From positions 124,001 to 188,000 of the forward strand of contig JANVFP010000022.1 of NCBI GenBank assembly GCA_027919835.1: a stretch of DNA of 64,000 nt, written 5' to 3'. Positions within the stretch are counted from its first letter, which is position 1. Each line of letters opens with the position of its first letter. Source of the DNA: Lentinula raphanica (Eukaryota; Basidiomycota; Agaricomycetes; Agaricales; Omphalotaceae). Position numbers and translations under genes: made by a program. The notes under the pieces were generated by a model. That model saw nothing but the letters and a program-made list of their open reading frames with translations, made no database searches and was not told the DNA's origin. Of the stretch, positions 22,381-34,816 are shown piece after piece.

Positions 22381-25300
22381 ATGTCGGGAAAGGCACCACC
22401 CACTGGTCCAAGAGCATTGTTGGGCAAACAAGGACAACAAGGACAACAAGGACAAGGACAGTCAGGTAAGCTTACTCATTCTTCCTCGTTAGCATGAGCT
22501 GGACTAAAGGTACTGACGACCAGGTCATCCATCTCATTCAAACTCAAGGCAGCCGTCTAGTAGTACTAATATAAGTAGTTCCTCGTCGTCCTTGCCCTCG
22601 TCTTCATCGTCGAACGTGAACACGAGAATTGGGGCGCCGCCGCCGACTGGACCTCGGAGTTTGTCAGTCAATGGACCAACTCGAGGAGGAAAGGCTAAGG
22701 TTCATGTAAACGGACACAGTGCTGGCCGAGAAAGAGAGAGAGAACGAGCAAACTCTGATAGTCCCAGTGAAAATGCCAGTTCAAGTGTAGGTCCTCGGTT
22801 GTGCTTGAGCGAAATCAACGAATGCTAACGTTCATCTCTTCATAGATTCTAACCCCTCGTCGTTTTGCCATCTCGATTCCAACAAAAAAACCAGAAACGA
22901 ATGTTTTGCCAAAAAGTTCAATACAACTGCGAGGAAAGGCTTTCCAAGATCAAACTCCCAAGACTCCTCCACAACCAACGTACGATCCGCCTCCGCCACC
23001 ACCTCCAGCTGCACCACCACCTCCAGCACCGCCTACGAACAGTCCACCGCCGCCTCCACCTCCAACAAACTCTCCTCCTCCACCTCCTCCGCCGTCAAAT
23101 TCACCTCCTCCGCCGCCGCCGCCAAAAAATAGTCCACCTCCTTCGCCGCCTATGCCTCCTCCATTAGCAGCACCTACAGGTCCAAAAGTACTATCGGCAA
23201 CATCAAACCTTCCTTCAAAAACTTTGCCTACACATAACACCATATCAATCGCGCTCCCGGCCACGCGGCCCGCCACATCCGCTGCTGTGCCCACTCAAGC
23301 TCAGATCCAAATGCAGCCTCCTCAACCTCAACCTCAACCTCCACCTTCCCGTCCACATTCACCACCCAAGTCACCAAAATACTCTCTACCACCCCCACTT
23401 GCTTGGCCTCCGCAGAAAGATCAACTCCCATCTGATGTACGTCCACATCGAGTCATTTTTGATTCCAATGTGGCGTTGCTTCCTGCTCATGAGCTGGTCA
23501 GTAAAGACAAGGATTCGAGGGAGAAGGAGAGAGAGGCTAGACTTGCAAAAGATAGAGCGTTGGAACGAGCTGCGTTTGTCTCTGGGTACGTTAAGCCAGG
23601 TGTCAAAAGTCAGAAACCGCCGCCTCCAAATTCTTTCGGGACCCATCCTGATTTGGACACCATGATGGATATCGACTTCACTAAGGGTGAAGGTACATCA
23701 ACAGGTGCTGGTACGCTCGCTGGGTCTTCAATGATGGGATACAATGGGTACGCCTCGCTCGGTCGTAAAACGAAAGAGAAGGGTCCAGGTTCAGAGTATT
23801 TCGAAGTTCTAGCTGCGGCGATTAAACGTGCGCAAACTCAAAGCTCGTCATCCGACTCCTGTCTGCGTATTCAAGGCAAGGGTAAAGGCAAAGAGTCTAT
23901 CACACGGTACGAGGGTCAGGTCTTGGCCGGTGGTGAATGGGTGTGGGTACCAGAGGAAGATGTTGAGGCTTCGATTTCGGCTATGTCACCTGTCACTCCG
24001 TTGGCATCCTCGTCTTCAACTTCAATACCCTCTTCCGTATCATCCTCTGCATCTGCTTTTCTGGCCAAGTTTCACAGCTCAAATGAAGCAAGTCCCATTC
24101 CTGTCGTCGTCAATGGGAATGAACACGGCGACGAAGCACGAGGGTACTGGGTTTGCGAAAAGATACCTATGCCGCGCGATCCACGACGAATGATTGTCAG
24201 AGACAGGGATAAGCTTGTATCCAATGAAGACATTGGCGGTGGGACGCATTCGGATGGTGTAGATAAAGAAGCGCAAGAGTTGTGGCTGAAAGATCGAGAA
24301 AAGAAAATCAGATCACAGTTCTATATGCTCGAACAATACGAGGTCAGTCCACCTAATCTTCAGCATTCAACTGTTCGCTGACTCTTGACAGTACGACCCA
24401 CTAACGTCTACTTCCCCTCCTCCTCCCTGCAAAGTCATCATAACCAACATCGCTCTACTCACTCCTACCAACGTCCTCCGTGCTCATTTTTCCCAATACG
24501 GAACCCTCATGAGCTTTGAGCCACAGATCGATAAGCAGAACGGCAGTTCCCTTGGTATCCTGTGCATACGATATCCTACGCATGCCGAAGCTAAGCGGTG
24601 CGTGGAGAAGGAGAATGGGCAGAAACGACCGTGGGCTGGTGCTGGATATGGTCCGAACGGTGTAGGGGGATATCATGACCATGCATTGAATGGGAGTGGA
24701 AACTGGAATGCAAAAGGAGACGCTGGCGATCAGATACAAGTTGACTTTGATGGGTCCGGCCAGAAGCTCGCTGCGGTGTTGAAGGAGTTGGAAGACAGGA
24801 AAAATGGCAGAAAACGAGTGGATTCTGCTCCTCGTCCAAATGCGTCGCCGTTGATCACCAATGACAGCAACACCCCGAATCATGGTAGTGGCAACTCAGC
24901 TCTTCGCACATCTGACCATCGAACACCGACGCAGACTCCGACTCCAGCCTTCAAGCTTCCATCTAGTTTACCTCCTCGACCATCTAATCTGCCCCTTCCT
25001 CCTCAATCACATTCCGTTTCAGGCTCATACTCTCCTGCTCCATCGCTACCGCCGCCACCAGCTTCTTATCAACGTTCAGCTCCTACGCCACTGCATCCAA
25101 GTCTCCCAATGCGTCCTATGTTGGATACTAGGGATAGTAGAGAAAGAGATCGGGATAGGGACAGGGATCGGGACAGAGAAAGAGATCGTGATCGTGATCG
25201 TCTAGTACTTGCTACTCCTGCTTCAAGTTCTACCGGTTCCTCTTCCGTGCATGGCGGGTCTACGCCACGACCCAATGGTACTACTCCCGGATCCACAGCA

Positions 25301-28139
25301 CCGCTACCGTCTACATCCTCCTCATCGACTCTACCAACCAACCCGAACATCCCTCTCAAACCCAGTGGCATAACTATCGCTACCAGTATGAAAGCCAAAC
25401 CACCACCTGCATTGATGCAAGCCAGGGCCCATATGAAGAGGAATGCTTTGCTGAAAAGACCAGAAGGAGAAGAGGACTCTGCTTTAGGGTCGGGTCTTGG
25501 GACTGGGAATGGAACTCCGGTTCAGATTAGGTTGGAGAAGGAGAATGCAACTAAGGAGAACGAGAGAAATAGAGCCAGGTTAGACCGAGAAAGGGAGGTC
25601 AGTAGGGATCGAGATCGGGATTGGGACAGGAGGCGCAGTAGGGATAGGTATGGAGATAGGGCGTCTCTTTCGTATCGGAGAGACGACAGAGACAGAGAAC
25701 AAGGGAGAAGAATAAGAAGTCCAAGTTCAGGCTACCGAGGTCGAAGTCCAAGTCGAGAAAGGTATGGATCTAGTTCCTGGAGAGACAGCAACAGAAGCTT
25801 TCGACGAGACCGGGATAGAAGCGACCGCAATCGCAGTCTCTCCCCTTACGACGACGGTCGGACGTACATCCCTAGTCATATGAGGCATAGCGGATTCAAT
25901 GCAGGATACAGCAGATCTCATCACTATAACTCTCATCGCCACGATCGCTCGTCTCCCCCTCCCTATCTCAACTCGAGAAGAGAACATGATCGTTTCCCTC
26001 GTCGATCTCCCAGGACGAGTTCTAGATCTCCGTCATCTGTTAGGCCTGTGCGGCCGGTGGGATGGGAGAAAGACCATGGAGAAGTTCTCGAGGAATTGGG
26101 CAAGAGCAACTTCCCCTATCTCAGGCTCGAACCGGATGCAGGAGGGCAGTTCCCTCGTCAGGTGCAGGACGAAGATGTCAAATCTCTTCTGGCAAGCTTT
26201 GCTATCGACAAGGTATGATTTGGTCATAACTTGGGTGCAATCTTCATTCATTGTGATCATTCTAGATCTTTAAATCATCGCAAGGGATTTTTGTCACGTT
26301 TGCAAAGGACTCTGCTCGTCGCGCTGCTACATACATCAATGGCAGTCTGGACATCAAACTTGCATTCCTTAAAGTGAAGGCGACAGCATGTGCTCCTCCC
26401 GTTCCTGTCAAAACTACTTGGACCGACGAGGAGATGGTTCTTCATGCGAAACATATCATCACTGAAGAACTCAAGCGTGCCTTACAGCAGGATGTTCTGA
26501 GTAAATACATCGGCCCTCAGCTGAAGACAATGATCAATCAACATCAGAATAATGCCGCTGTGGAGTTAGGTGCAGGAAGGGAGCCTTTTGGACCTTCAAT
26601 GGTTGACCAGATAAATGCAAGGCAGCAGGGACTAGTGGGCTTGTCCTTCAAGAAGCAGCGGAAAGAACGCAAACCTGTCATAGAGGAGGTTGTTCAGAAG
26701 GTGGAGGTTGAAGTTGAGCAGGAAGAGGATGAGCAGGAAGAAGAGCTGCCGCCAAAGAAAAAGCAGAAGAAGGATGTCGGTTTGTCCAAGAAGACCAAGA
26801 AACCCGTCCTTGATGACGAAGGAGAGTCGGAGGTGGATTCGGAGGACGAGGATGTCTCTACCGAAAGACAACTCAAGAAGAGACCTCTGCCTGTCGAATC
26901 CGAATCTGAACTTGAGGAGCCCGTGAAGAAGAAGCCCAAGAAGGGAGAAACCAAACGAATGAAGAAGGAGGTGAAGAAGGCTGGCAAGAAAGGTCTTCCC
27001 GATCACGTCGTTCTTCCTGACAGTGATTATGATGTTCCGGTCATTGATCATGTTCGCCTTTCCCCTGGAGTGGAATCTTTGGTGTATCCATCACGCTCTG
27101 TCACTCCTCTTGACTCCCGTGCACTTACAACTCCTCCGCCTACCCCGCCCCCTGTTGATCCAACTGAAGGCGTTTGCGATGATGACGAAGATCTATATTA
27201 CGCCAAGCTTGTTCTCTCTGGCCGTGTGTCGTCCGACGAAAGCGTTCAGCAGTCGTCTTCTCCTACTCTGGATCCAGACGCGGAACAGTCCCTTGTACGC
27301 AAACATATCACCGGTTCTGCTCGCACAGAAGGCTTTTACAAGATCACACATGCTGAAAAGGCTGCATATGTCTCACAGTACCAATCGAGGACAACGAACG
27401 CCGAAGCTACCGCTGCTCAAGAACTCCTCGAGGAAACCAAGCCTCAACATGTTACATCGTCTCGATCTAACCGTGCTAATGCTCGTCGTCGCGCTCAGGG
27501 CTTAGAAGAAATCAATCAGGTCCAACGTGCCGTTGCATTATCCAAAGGGGAAGCAGGCAGTGAACTTACCTTCAAATTCAATCAACTGCAAACGAGGAAG
27601 AAACATCTGCGTTTCGCTCGTTCTCCCATCCATGACTGGGGTCTCTACGCCATGGAAAGAATCTCGCGAGGAGAAATGGTCATTGAGTATGTCGGAGAGG
27701 TCATTCGTGCCCAAGTGGCGGACAAGAGAGAAAAAGCATATGAACGCCAAGGAATCGGTAGTAGTTATCTATTTCGCATTGACGAAGATCTGGTTGTCGA
27801 TGCCACAAAGAAAGGCAATCTTGGGTACGCCTTTTCGCTCTTCCATGTGTGAATGAAATACTAACATCATCTCCCTAGACGTTTAATCAACCATTCCTGT
27901 GACCCAAACTGTACAGCGAAAATAATAACAATTAGTGGCGAGAAGAAGATTGTAATATATGCCAAACAAGATATTGAACTCGGTGACGAGATAACCTACG
28001 GTACGTTCCGTTCTTCCTCTATACCAGTGTCCATATCCCTAACATCAATTCCTGGTGCATAGATTATCACTTTCCATTCGAACAAGATAAGATACCATGT
28101 CTTTGTGGTTCAGCCAAATGCCGTGGCTTTCTTAACTAG
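22381..28139 (+). CDS. SET1: SET1: histone H3 lysine-4 methyltransferase of COMPASS
   Basis: Catalytic subunit of the nuclear COMPASS complex. Seven exons (22381-22465, 22524-22786, 22846-24342, 24392-26212, 26266-27824, 27879-28000, 28063-28139) sum to 5424 nt, exactly 1807 residues plus stop. In order: a PPTGPR-rich N-terminus; a polyproline tract (about 163-225); an RRM-like region from about 620 ([20 protein letters not shown]); an RD/RE low-complexity run (about 862-887); an RS-like region (about 1012-1165); and the SET-associated fold ([19 protein letters not shown]). An acidic/basic segment leads to the N-SET region. The SET domain is at about 1668-1790, with [18 protein letters not shown] and GDEITYDYHFPF. 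The post-SET ends [13 protein letters not shown]. All catalytic SET motifs are intact. Length is larger than yeast Set1 (about 1080 residues) because of disordered inserts. Confidence 0.97.
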
Positions 28140-29813
28140 AGACAATTGCATGATGCTACTTGCCCCCCTCGTTTGTCTTTTTATTTTTGCAAGCATTATT
28201 ATTCTTCTTTTCACTTTGCTGTGGTCCTGTTTTTTTACGATAATGTTCGTGTGTATCTACTAGTTCATGGTTGATTGTTTTGGTCAATATTTCACCTACC
28301 CTAGCTCGCGCTGCTTTTCTGTCGGTAAAACAAAGTACATTTCAGGCAGTGCATATAACATTGGTTCCAAATTCTTTGCAACTTGCAACTCGAGTGCTAA
28401 CTTCTCGTCTGATAGCAGTTCTGGTCTTGTTGGAGCCCGGAAATCAAAGCGGCGAGAAGGAAAACCCTATATACAGCGCAAGAACTCCGTCTCAAACGGG
28501 AACCCATCTACCCTCGTCTACCTTAGGACGACTTGCTGATGATTTGCGTGTTCTGACTCGCTGCAGCTCGATATACCTCTTTGATGCTGACTGCCGCAAG
28601 ATAGTGCATAGTACTGCACTGACTCAATCATAGCCACCATTTCATCGGCCAATCGCACTCTTATCTACGACTCGTGTCAAGAACTATTCTGCCTTTGGGA
28701 GACTAGCTCTTATTGGACTTCAAATTGTACTACTTCTTTGGCAGGATTGTGTTTGTTGCCCGTGAGCCCAACGAGGCTTGAGCTTCATGCATCGATGTCT
28801 GAGAATGGCTAACTCCTTTCAGGAAATTTCTTGTCAAGGTGTATTCAGGATCTCTTTCTGCTTCCTCAGCATGGGAAGGAAGGGCAATTATCGCCGACTG
28901 ATCTAATTATCCTAACACCCTCAGACCATGAATCCTCGCAAATAGTGCGCATGTGCATGTGCTTTCTGCGCTCTTTTCCAAGACTCCATCTAGGGTAGCA
29001 ACGGGCCATCGCCGCGTTGCAGGTAAGAATCTGAAGCTCGATGAAGAAGCAAAGACTCAAAACTTAATAGTAACTTGAAGTTTCCTACCTCCTCGAGTAC
29101 AGTGCAGCATTGGGAGAACTGCCAGGCCACACCAGTCTCTGCCAAGCTCAGGCTGTGCCAAAAGCAACAAGTTCCCGGGCGGCAATCACAGCCGCGTCGG
29201 CTGAGATGAATATCAAAGCCCAATTCTCACAAGGCCTTTGGATAGGAATTGAAGCCTCCACATAGAAAATACTATCGCTCACTTCTTCGAGTTAGAGTAC
29301 GGCTGACTACGCTTCGTAGCAGCGATATACCCTGTTTTCACAGAAACTGACAAGACTCGTACGCGTTGTCCTCTTCAACTTTCGCCGAACTCTCGCTTAC
29401 ACTTGCGGCCACCGCCGACGGGTTGCGTGACAATACTCGGAGTTGCCTCGTTTTCAGGAAAGAAGAAGTATACAACTCGCAGGTACTCATCTCGTATTAC
29501 TCGCGCAATACGAACTGAGAGCTCGTAGGTGCAACAGCTCTCTTGGAGGGACGAGCGAAGCAGTAATTCCATTTGCTTATTGCACTGGCAAAATGGACTT
29601 CGAAGTTCGAACGACGACCTCAGACGACGCCGCCCCTGACAACAGAACTGAATTGCATCAACGTAACCACCTTCGTCACCAAGACTTTTTGTCTCAATGG
29701 GGTTATGAACAGTTGTGAACCGACGCGACCCTTCTAACATCTGCGCGTAAGTTTTAATTTAAGCACTGCCTTTCCGTTTTTCCAACCATTATCCCCACTT
29801 TTCTGCAACGTGT
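28140..29813. other. Intergenic region
   Basis: No supported gene in about 1.7 kb. Frames such as 28271-28633 (+), 28990-29223 (-) and 29375-29740 (-) lack domains and consistent splice partners. The SET1 3' flank and the promoter of the 29814 gene lie here. Confidence 0.5.
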
Positions 29814-30896
29814 TTGCTTTCTTCGACTCTGTGGACGACCAGCATGTCTTCGTCTTACATCTCGAAAGCTCCTGCACCGTTGTGCCTATGTAGTTCTACC
29901 AGAGGCTCAAGTCCTCCACAACTAGAACTAGATCTCCGTGCTATCAGTCCCCTACGCATATTGTCAAGATATACACTCGAGGACTTCGAGAAGGATCGCG
30001 AGCACGACACCCCGTCCTCATATGCATCGTCCCTTTCATCATTCGAAACCTCTTCTACTTGTTCATCACCTAGCCTAGATGGCTCAACAGACTCAAAAAT
30101 ACCACAGTCTCTGGAAGACGGAGAGAACGACGACGTTTCTTCTGCAAGTTGCAGAAAAGATGTACGGCCTCTCCCACCTGTCCCTCCTTCTGCTTCTACA
30201 GGTTGTCCTACGCCGACTATTTCGCCTAGAGCTCGACCTCTACCTCCTACACCGCATCTCAAAACAGACGAACTAGCTATCTCCGTTACTTTCGCCACTC
30301 CTACCCCTTCGCCTATTCCCCCTTCGGATTCACCCCACCATCTCTCTCCTCCTAGAATACGACGTCTACCAGACCCTTTGGCTTCTATGCCTTTGTCCTC
30401 CTTGAAACCACCCCCAGAATCTGATTGCGACAGTCTCTGCTCTTCTAGTCCCTCTCTGACCTTGGAGAGCTGCTCCCCTGATGCTACTCTACACCGACGT
30501 CTTTCAAAACTGAAACGTTATCTGGGAGAGGAAATACCCAACGATTTGGTTCCTGTGATTTCATCTGCCCGTGATCCTCTAGCTGCGAAAGACTTATTGG
30601 TACGCTTGAGCACTTGCATCGGGTGCGAGCCAGTGCTCGATCCTGCTGTGATCTCACAAAAGATAATGGATTTAGAGGACGACAAATCTCTATCTGATGA
30701 GGAGGAGGAGGATCTCGTCTTTGTCGAGGTAGAGTCACCGCTAGAAGGATCAAACTCATGGTCCGAGGGTGGCGACAATACTTTCCGTGCTACTACCCCG
30801 TCTCGATATAGTAAGAAGTGGGTATGGGAGAAGAAAGGCCACCGACGAGAGGAGCAGGACTATGCTTATATTCTGCGTGCTCTCAGATCACTGTGA
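29814..30896 (+). CDS. Hypothetical Ser/Pro-rich protein with conserved-looking C-terminal tail
   Basis: A single-exon frame of 360 codons. The start could instead be the second Met at 29844 (MSSSYIS). Most of it is Ser/Pro-rich and predicted disordered, with two proline repeats (RPLPPVPPS, RPLPPTPHL) that resemble SH3 ligands. From about residue 225 a more ordered part begins (LHRRLSKLKRYLGEEIPNDL), then DPLAAKDLLVRLSTCIG. The C-terminus has an acidic run followed by SKKWVWEKKGHR and DYAYILRALRSL. A basic W-containing motif followed by D-Y and a leucine helix at the very end recurs in basidiomycete hypothetical proteins I have seen. No function is assignable. Coding is supported by length, codon pattern and lack of introns. 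Confidence 0.75.
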   Translation: MLSSTLWTTSMSSSYISKAPAPLCLCSSTRGSSPPQLELDLRAISPLRILSRYTLEDFEKDREHDTPSSYASSLSSFETSSTCSSPSLDGSTDSKIPQSLEDGENDDVSSASCRKDVRPLPPVPPSASTGCPTPTISPRARPLPPTPHLKTDELAISVTFATPTPSPIPPSDSPHHLSPPRIRRLPDPLASMPLSSLKPPPESDCDSLCSSSPSLTLESCSPDATLHRRLSKLKRYLGEEIPNDLVPVISSARDPLAAKDLLVRLSTCIGCEPVLDPAVISQKIMDLEDDKSLSDEEEEDLVFVEVESPLEGSNSWSEGGDNTFRATTPSRYSKKWVWEKKGHRREEQDYAYILRALRSL

Positions 30897-31281
30897 TCAT
30901 TCCATCGAGGCCATGCTTTGCTCTGTTCTTCATTCTTGTCCATGCTTCTTCGCATCCGGTCTTTCACAGTTGTATTTCTATACTCATTTCATGCATACTG
31001 CTTTCTCTAATCATCTCATACTCCGCTTGCGCTTGTAAAACCAGGATCTGCATTTTATCCTTATCACAATTTACCATAATTTTGCTTATATCATTCGTTA
31101 CGAACTGTCATGATGCATATTCCACAATGGTCTACCTACCGCTCTCTACATACTTACTTTATTCATAGAATCCGTATCGTCACTCAAATGGTAGCTTCCA
31201 GTAAACATTGTACATTCATCTTTCACTAAAATTCATGACAGGCCCTTGCGTAAAGGTCAAAGCTGGGTTTACAGAGCCCAA

Positions 31282-32670
31282 TTAGGAAGTGGCACAGATT
31301 CTCTTGATTCGTTCATGTCGAGTTGGCAAGGGAATCATCATCAGTATGAGGACGGATGTTTCAATAGCGTCTGTGAAATCTTAGTGCGCGATACACTATG
31401 GAACCATTGGGATACTTACACCACCGTCGATGAGCACAGTTTCGCCGTTGATGAACCAGTTGACAATTAAGCACAGTGCAAGCGCACCGACATCACGCTT
31501 TGTTCCCCCCGTCTTCACAGTTGGGATATCGAATCCCCATGTCTTGTCTGGAGGTGGAATTGTGATACCAGCTTCGTTGGAATACCCAGGAAGTGACATC
31601 TGGTACTTTGTCAATATGCGAATGAAAATCAAACTTCCGTGAATGAAGCTTGCCTCGGTAGGAAACAGGCCTACGACAAAACATCGGCAGATTATTCCAA
31701 TCAGCATAGGGCTTTTGAGACTCACCGGGTGCTATTCCATTCACTCGAATGCCTAGAGGCAGAAGTTCGTGCGCCAGCGAAGAAGTTGCATGTCCGATGG
31801 CACTTTTACTGAACATGTATGGATAGGAACGACCAGACGTGGCGGAATCCTAACATTGTCACTAGGGATGTCATTTGACATTCAGCAATGTCTACTCACC
31901 TTGGTCCATCCATTCATGCTACTGGTCATAATAATTTGAGGCACAAATCTCTTCGTCGCTTCCTCTTCAGAATTCTTCCATTTTTCTAGCAAAGGCAAAA
32001 ATGCAAAGGTCATCCAATAGGCCCCCACAGCATTAGTGTTTAACACATTATTGAAATCTCCAGGCTCAATCTTATCGAAGAAGGCCGAAACGTAGGCAGC
32101 CGCGGATGCTTGCGAAGGAGGGGTAAATTGACCTGCTTGAACTCCTGCATTATTGAACAGCACAGTCACGTAGGGCTGGGCTTTTGCCACTTCTTCCGCA
32201 AGTCTCTTGGCGTCGGTCTAATTCAACGATTGGGCAATGTCCTCCATTTGACATTGGATTGGCGATTTTGGGAGTGACGCACCTTGGAGCTGATATCACC
32301 TTCGAGTCCGTACATTCTACCACCGCGTCCAGATTTCAGCCTGGTACTAGCCTCGTTATATATGCCACAGATTCTATGAACGACAGAAGTCAAGTCACCT
32401 CTCGAATGCTTGCCTGGGAGAATTAGATCCTTCACCTATCAAGATCAGCTTGCTTGGGTCCAATGATATAGACTGTGGCTCCATTAGCCACCAAAGTTGA
32501 GCTTATCATCAGTCCAATCCCCTACAGGATGAACTTTATCGAAGACTGGACTCATGATTTCATCAATCACTATTACTCACGCTTCCACCCCCCGTAACGA
32601 CTGCGACAAGACCTGTGAGATCGAACAGGTTTGTAGCGCTTTGCTCGTTCAGGTCGACCTGTGCTGACAT
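31282..32670 (-). CDS. Short-chain dehydrogenase/reductase (NAD(P)-dependent)
   Basis: Classical SDR oxidoreductase, about 326 residues from seven exons that keep frame. The cofactor loop TGGGSGIG is split by the first intron (exon 1 ends at 32581). Next come NNAG (FNNAGVQAG), the central NTNAVGAYW helix, the serine strand IIMTSSMNG, and the catalytic Y-x-x-x-K (PYMFSKSAIGH). The region after it has RVNGIAPG and ends FINGETVLIDGG. The last exon is uncertain: a GTAAGT donor after IDGG joins a short end (31282), but reading straight on gives a stop at 31396. The substrate is not predictable. It is divergently transcribed from the aldo/keto reductase at 33189, with a 518-bp shared upstream region. 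Confidence 0.88.
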
Positions 32671-33188
32671 GTTGTGTGGATTTGTTCTCAAGAAGATTCA
32701 GGAGAGGAGAGAACATGAGAAATTTCCAAGGTATTTATGGCGATCCTTACGTCAATTTCGAGGCCAAGTTCGTGACGTCTCATGATAAAGTCAGGCTCCG
32801 CCGTCCGGCGGGAGCCTCCATCCTCTGACCAAAAATTCAAGAATCTTCAAACATAATAAACTGACGTTCCGTGCACGAAACTCTGTAAGTATCTTGCTGA
32901 TCAAAAACTGATGAACACCAAATGATGTCCAATAGACTGATACCAAACGACTCCTCGATTTGAGCGGTAGGTACCGGTCTGTACCCGTGTAGTGCATCAA
33001 GTTTCGTCAACTCTTATGACTTGGCATGCATGTTAACGCCTTTGACGCGGAAGGCTTGAACATAACTGCTGACCCCATAACCAATGGGACCGCACGTAAC
33101 GTTCTGATACTCATCCGAGTTCATTCCGAAAACTCGATATACCTTTCCTATAAAACGAACGGTTCCAAAAGACCTCCTTTCACTAACA
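32671..33188. promoter_or_regulatory. Divergent promoter region between SDR and aldo/keto reductase genes
   Basis: 518 bases separate the two divergent start codons, so both promoters must lie here. A TATA-like tract (cctataaaacg) precedes the plus-strand gene by about 35 bases. I see no clear known operator. Confidence 0.45.
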
Positions 33189-34685
33189 ATGAGTTCCATC
33201 TTCGCACCTGAGCCTGCACCTGGTCCTCATGAGCCGCTTGCCCGTTACCGACAACTTTCACCCAGATCTTCCGTACATGTATCGCCACTGTGTTTAGGGG
33301 GATGAGCATAGGCGACCAATGGTCTGAGATGTTCGGGTCTATGGACAAAGAGGCTTCTTTTGAACTCTTGAATGCGTTTTACGAAGCTGGAGGGAATTGG
33401 ATCGACACTGCGAATATCTAGTAAGTATTCGAAGTTCAATACTTGCCAATTGCGCTGTTCATATCACGTTTTCAGCCAAGAAGGTTCGTCCGAAAAATTC
33501 ATTGGCGAATGGATGGAACAGCGTGGAATCAGAAACCAGATGATCATTGCGACCAAGGTAAGAGATATCCTTGATCGAAGACTGTAGCATAGACTGAGAA
33601 TCACTCGTCAAGTATACAAACATACCTGGCCGTACGAGAGGTGTTCCTTTAGCGAAACAGGCGGTGAACTTTGTAGGCAACAATCTCAAGTCCATGCGTA
33701 CTAGCCTTGAAATTAGCCTCAAACGGCTGCGTACGGATTATGTCGATATTTTCTATGTTCACGCTTGGGATATGCATACCTCCGTTGAAGAGATCATGGA
33801 CGGATTGCACAATCTTGTGGTAGCGGGTAAAGTTCTGTATCTGGTGAGTCTTATCTGATTCGATCGACAGCATAACATCTTACCTGCCAACAGGGTATAT
33901 CGAACGCTCCTGCTTGGCTTGTGGTAAAGGCAAATGATTATGCTCGATCGACTGGGAAGACCCCGTTTGTAGTCTATCAGGCGCCATACTCCATTCTGAA
34001 AAGAGACATTGAGCGAGAAATCCTCCCAATGTGTCAACATGAAGGTGCTCACTTGTATCTACTAACAGCAACGAGTCTATCTGACACCCAACTTCGATTA
34101 GGGATTGCTCTTACGCTCTATTTCGTTCTTGCTGCTGGCCATATCCGCACAACGGCCGAGGAGGAGAAACGACGTAGCAGTGGTGAACAAGGTCGACAAG
34201 GAAATTTCTTTGGTTCTTGGGAACGAAGTCCCGAGGAAGTAAAAGTGTGTGACGGACTGGAGAAGCTAGCTGCAGAGATTGGAGTGAAGAGTATCAGTGC
34301 TCGTAAGCGTCTCAATTACTTGACCATGGACTAATAATGACACTTTTGTTCCAAGTCGCAATTGCCTACGTTCTCCACAAAGCTCCATACATGTTCCCCA
34401 TCATCGGAGGTCGAAAGGTGGAACACCTGCAGTCAAACTTGGAAGCTTTAGAGATTAGTTTGACCAAGACGCAAATGGAGTACTTGGACAGTCTAAAGCC
34501 ATTCGACAAGGGTTACCCTTTGAACGTCCTGGTATGTGATATGACTTTGCAAATACGAGTTGGCACTGCTTTCCTCACCTCTGATATTCAAGGGCGACCC
34601 AAGTGGATATCCTCGACCCGTAAAGACAATCGCAACCATCGATGCGATTCCTGTAGCATCTGTAATTACCCCTGCTCGCCAGTAG
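33189..34685 (+). CDS. Aldo/keto reductase, aryl-alcohol dehydrogenase type, with a one-base frameshift
   Basis: Homologous to fungal AAD/norsolorinic-acid-reductase-type AKRs, which reduce aldehydes with NADPH. Conserved pieces in order: [50 protein letters not shown] then [13 protein letters not shown] (the catalytic Tyr codon is split by an intron); [50 protein letters not shown]; and [12 protein letters not shown]. Catalytic Asp, Tyr, Lys and His are all present. At the G5 run 33297-33301, one more G is needed to keep L-G-G-M in frame. As given, the frame hits TGA straight after. No alternative GT donor upstream has the right phase. Either the allele is broken or the base is missing from the assembly. 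Six or more short introns. Only 131 bases separate it from JIP5. Confidence 0.85.
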
Positions 34686-34816
34686 ACTTGGAAGCATGTA
34701 ATATACACTCTACGTTCAGTACATCGAGGTTAAAGACAGAAACTTTGTGCGTGCCGGGAACGGCTTGGAACGGCTCAGAGCGGTTGCCGAAATTTAGCAC
34801 TCTTCCTCTGCTTTCG

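Noticed and set aside
22950..23294. Glycine-rich minus-strand frame
   Set aside because: It is the antisense shadow of the SET1 polyproline tract.
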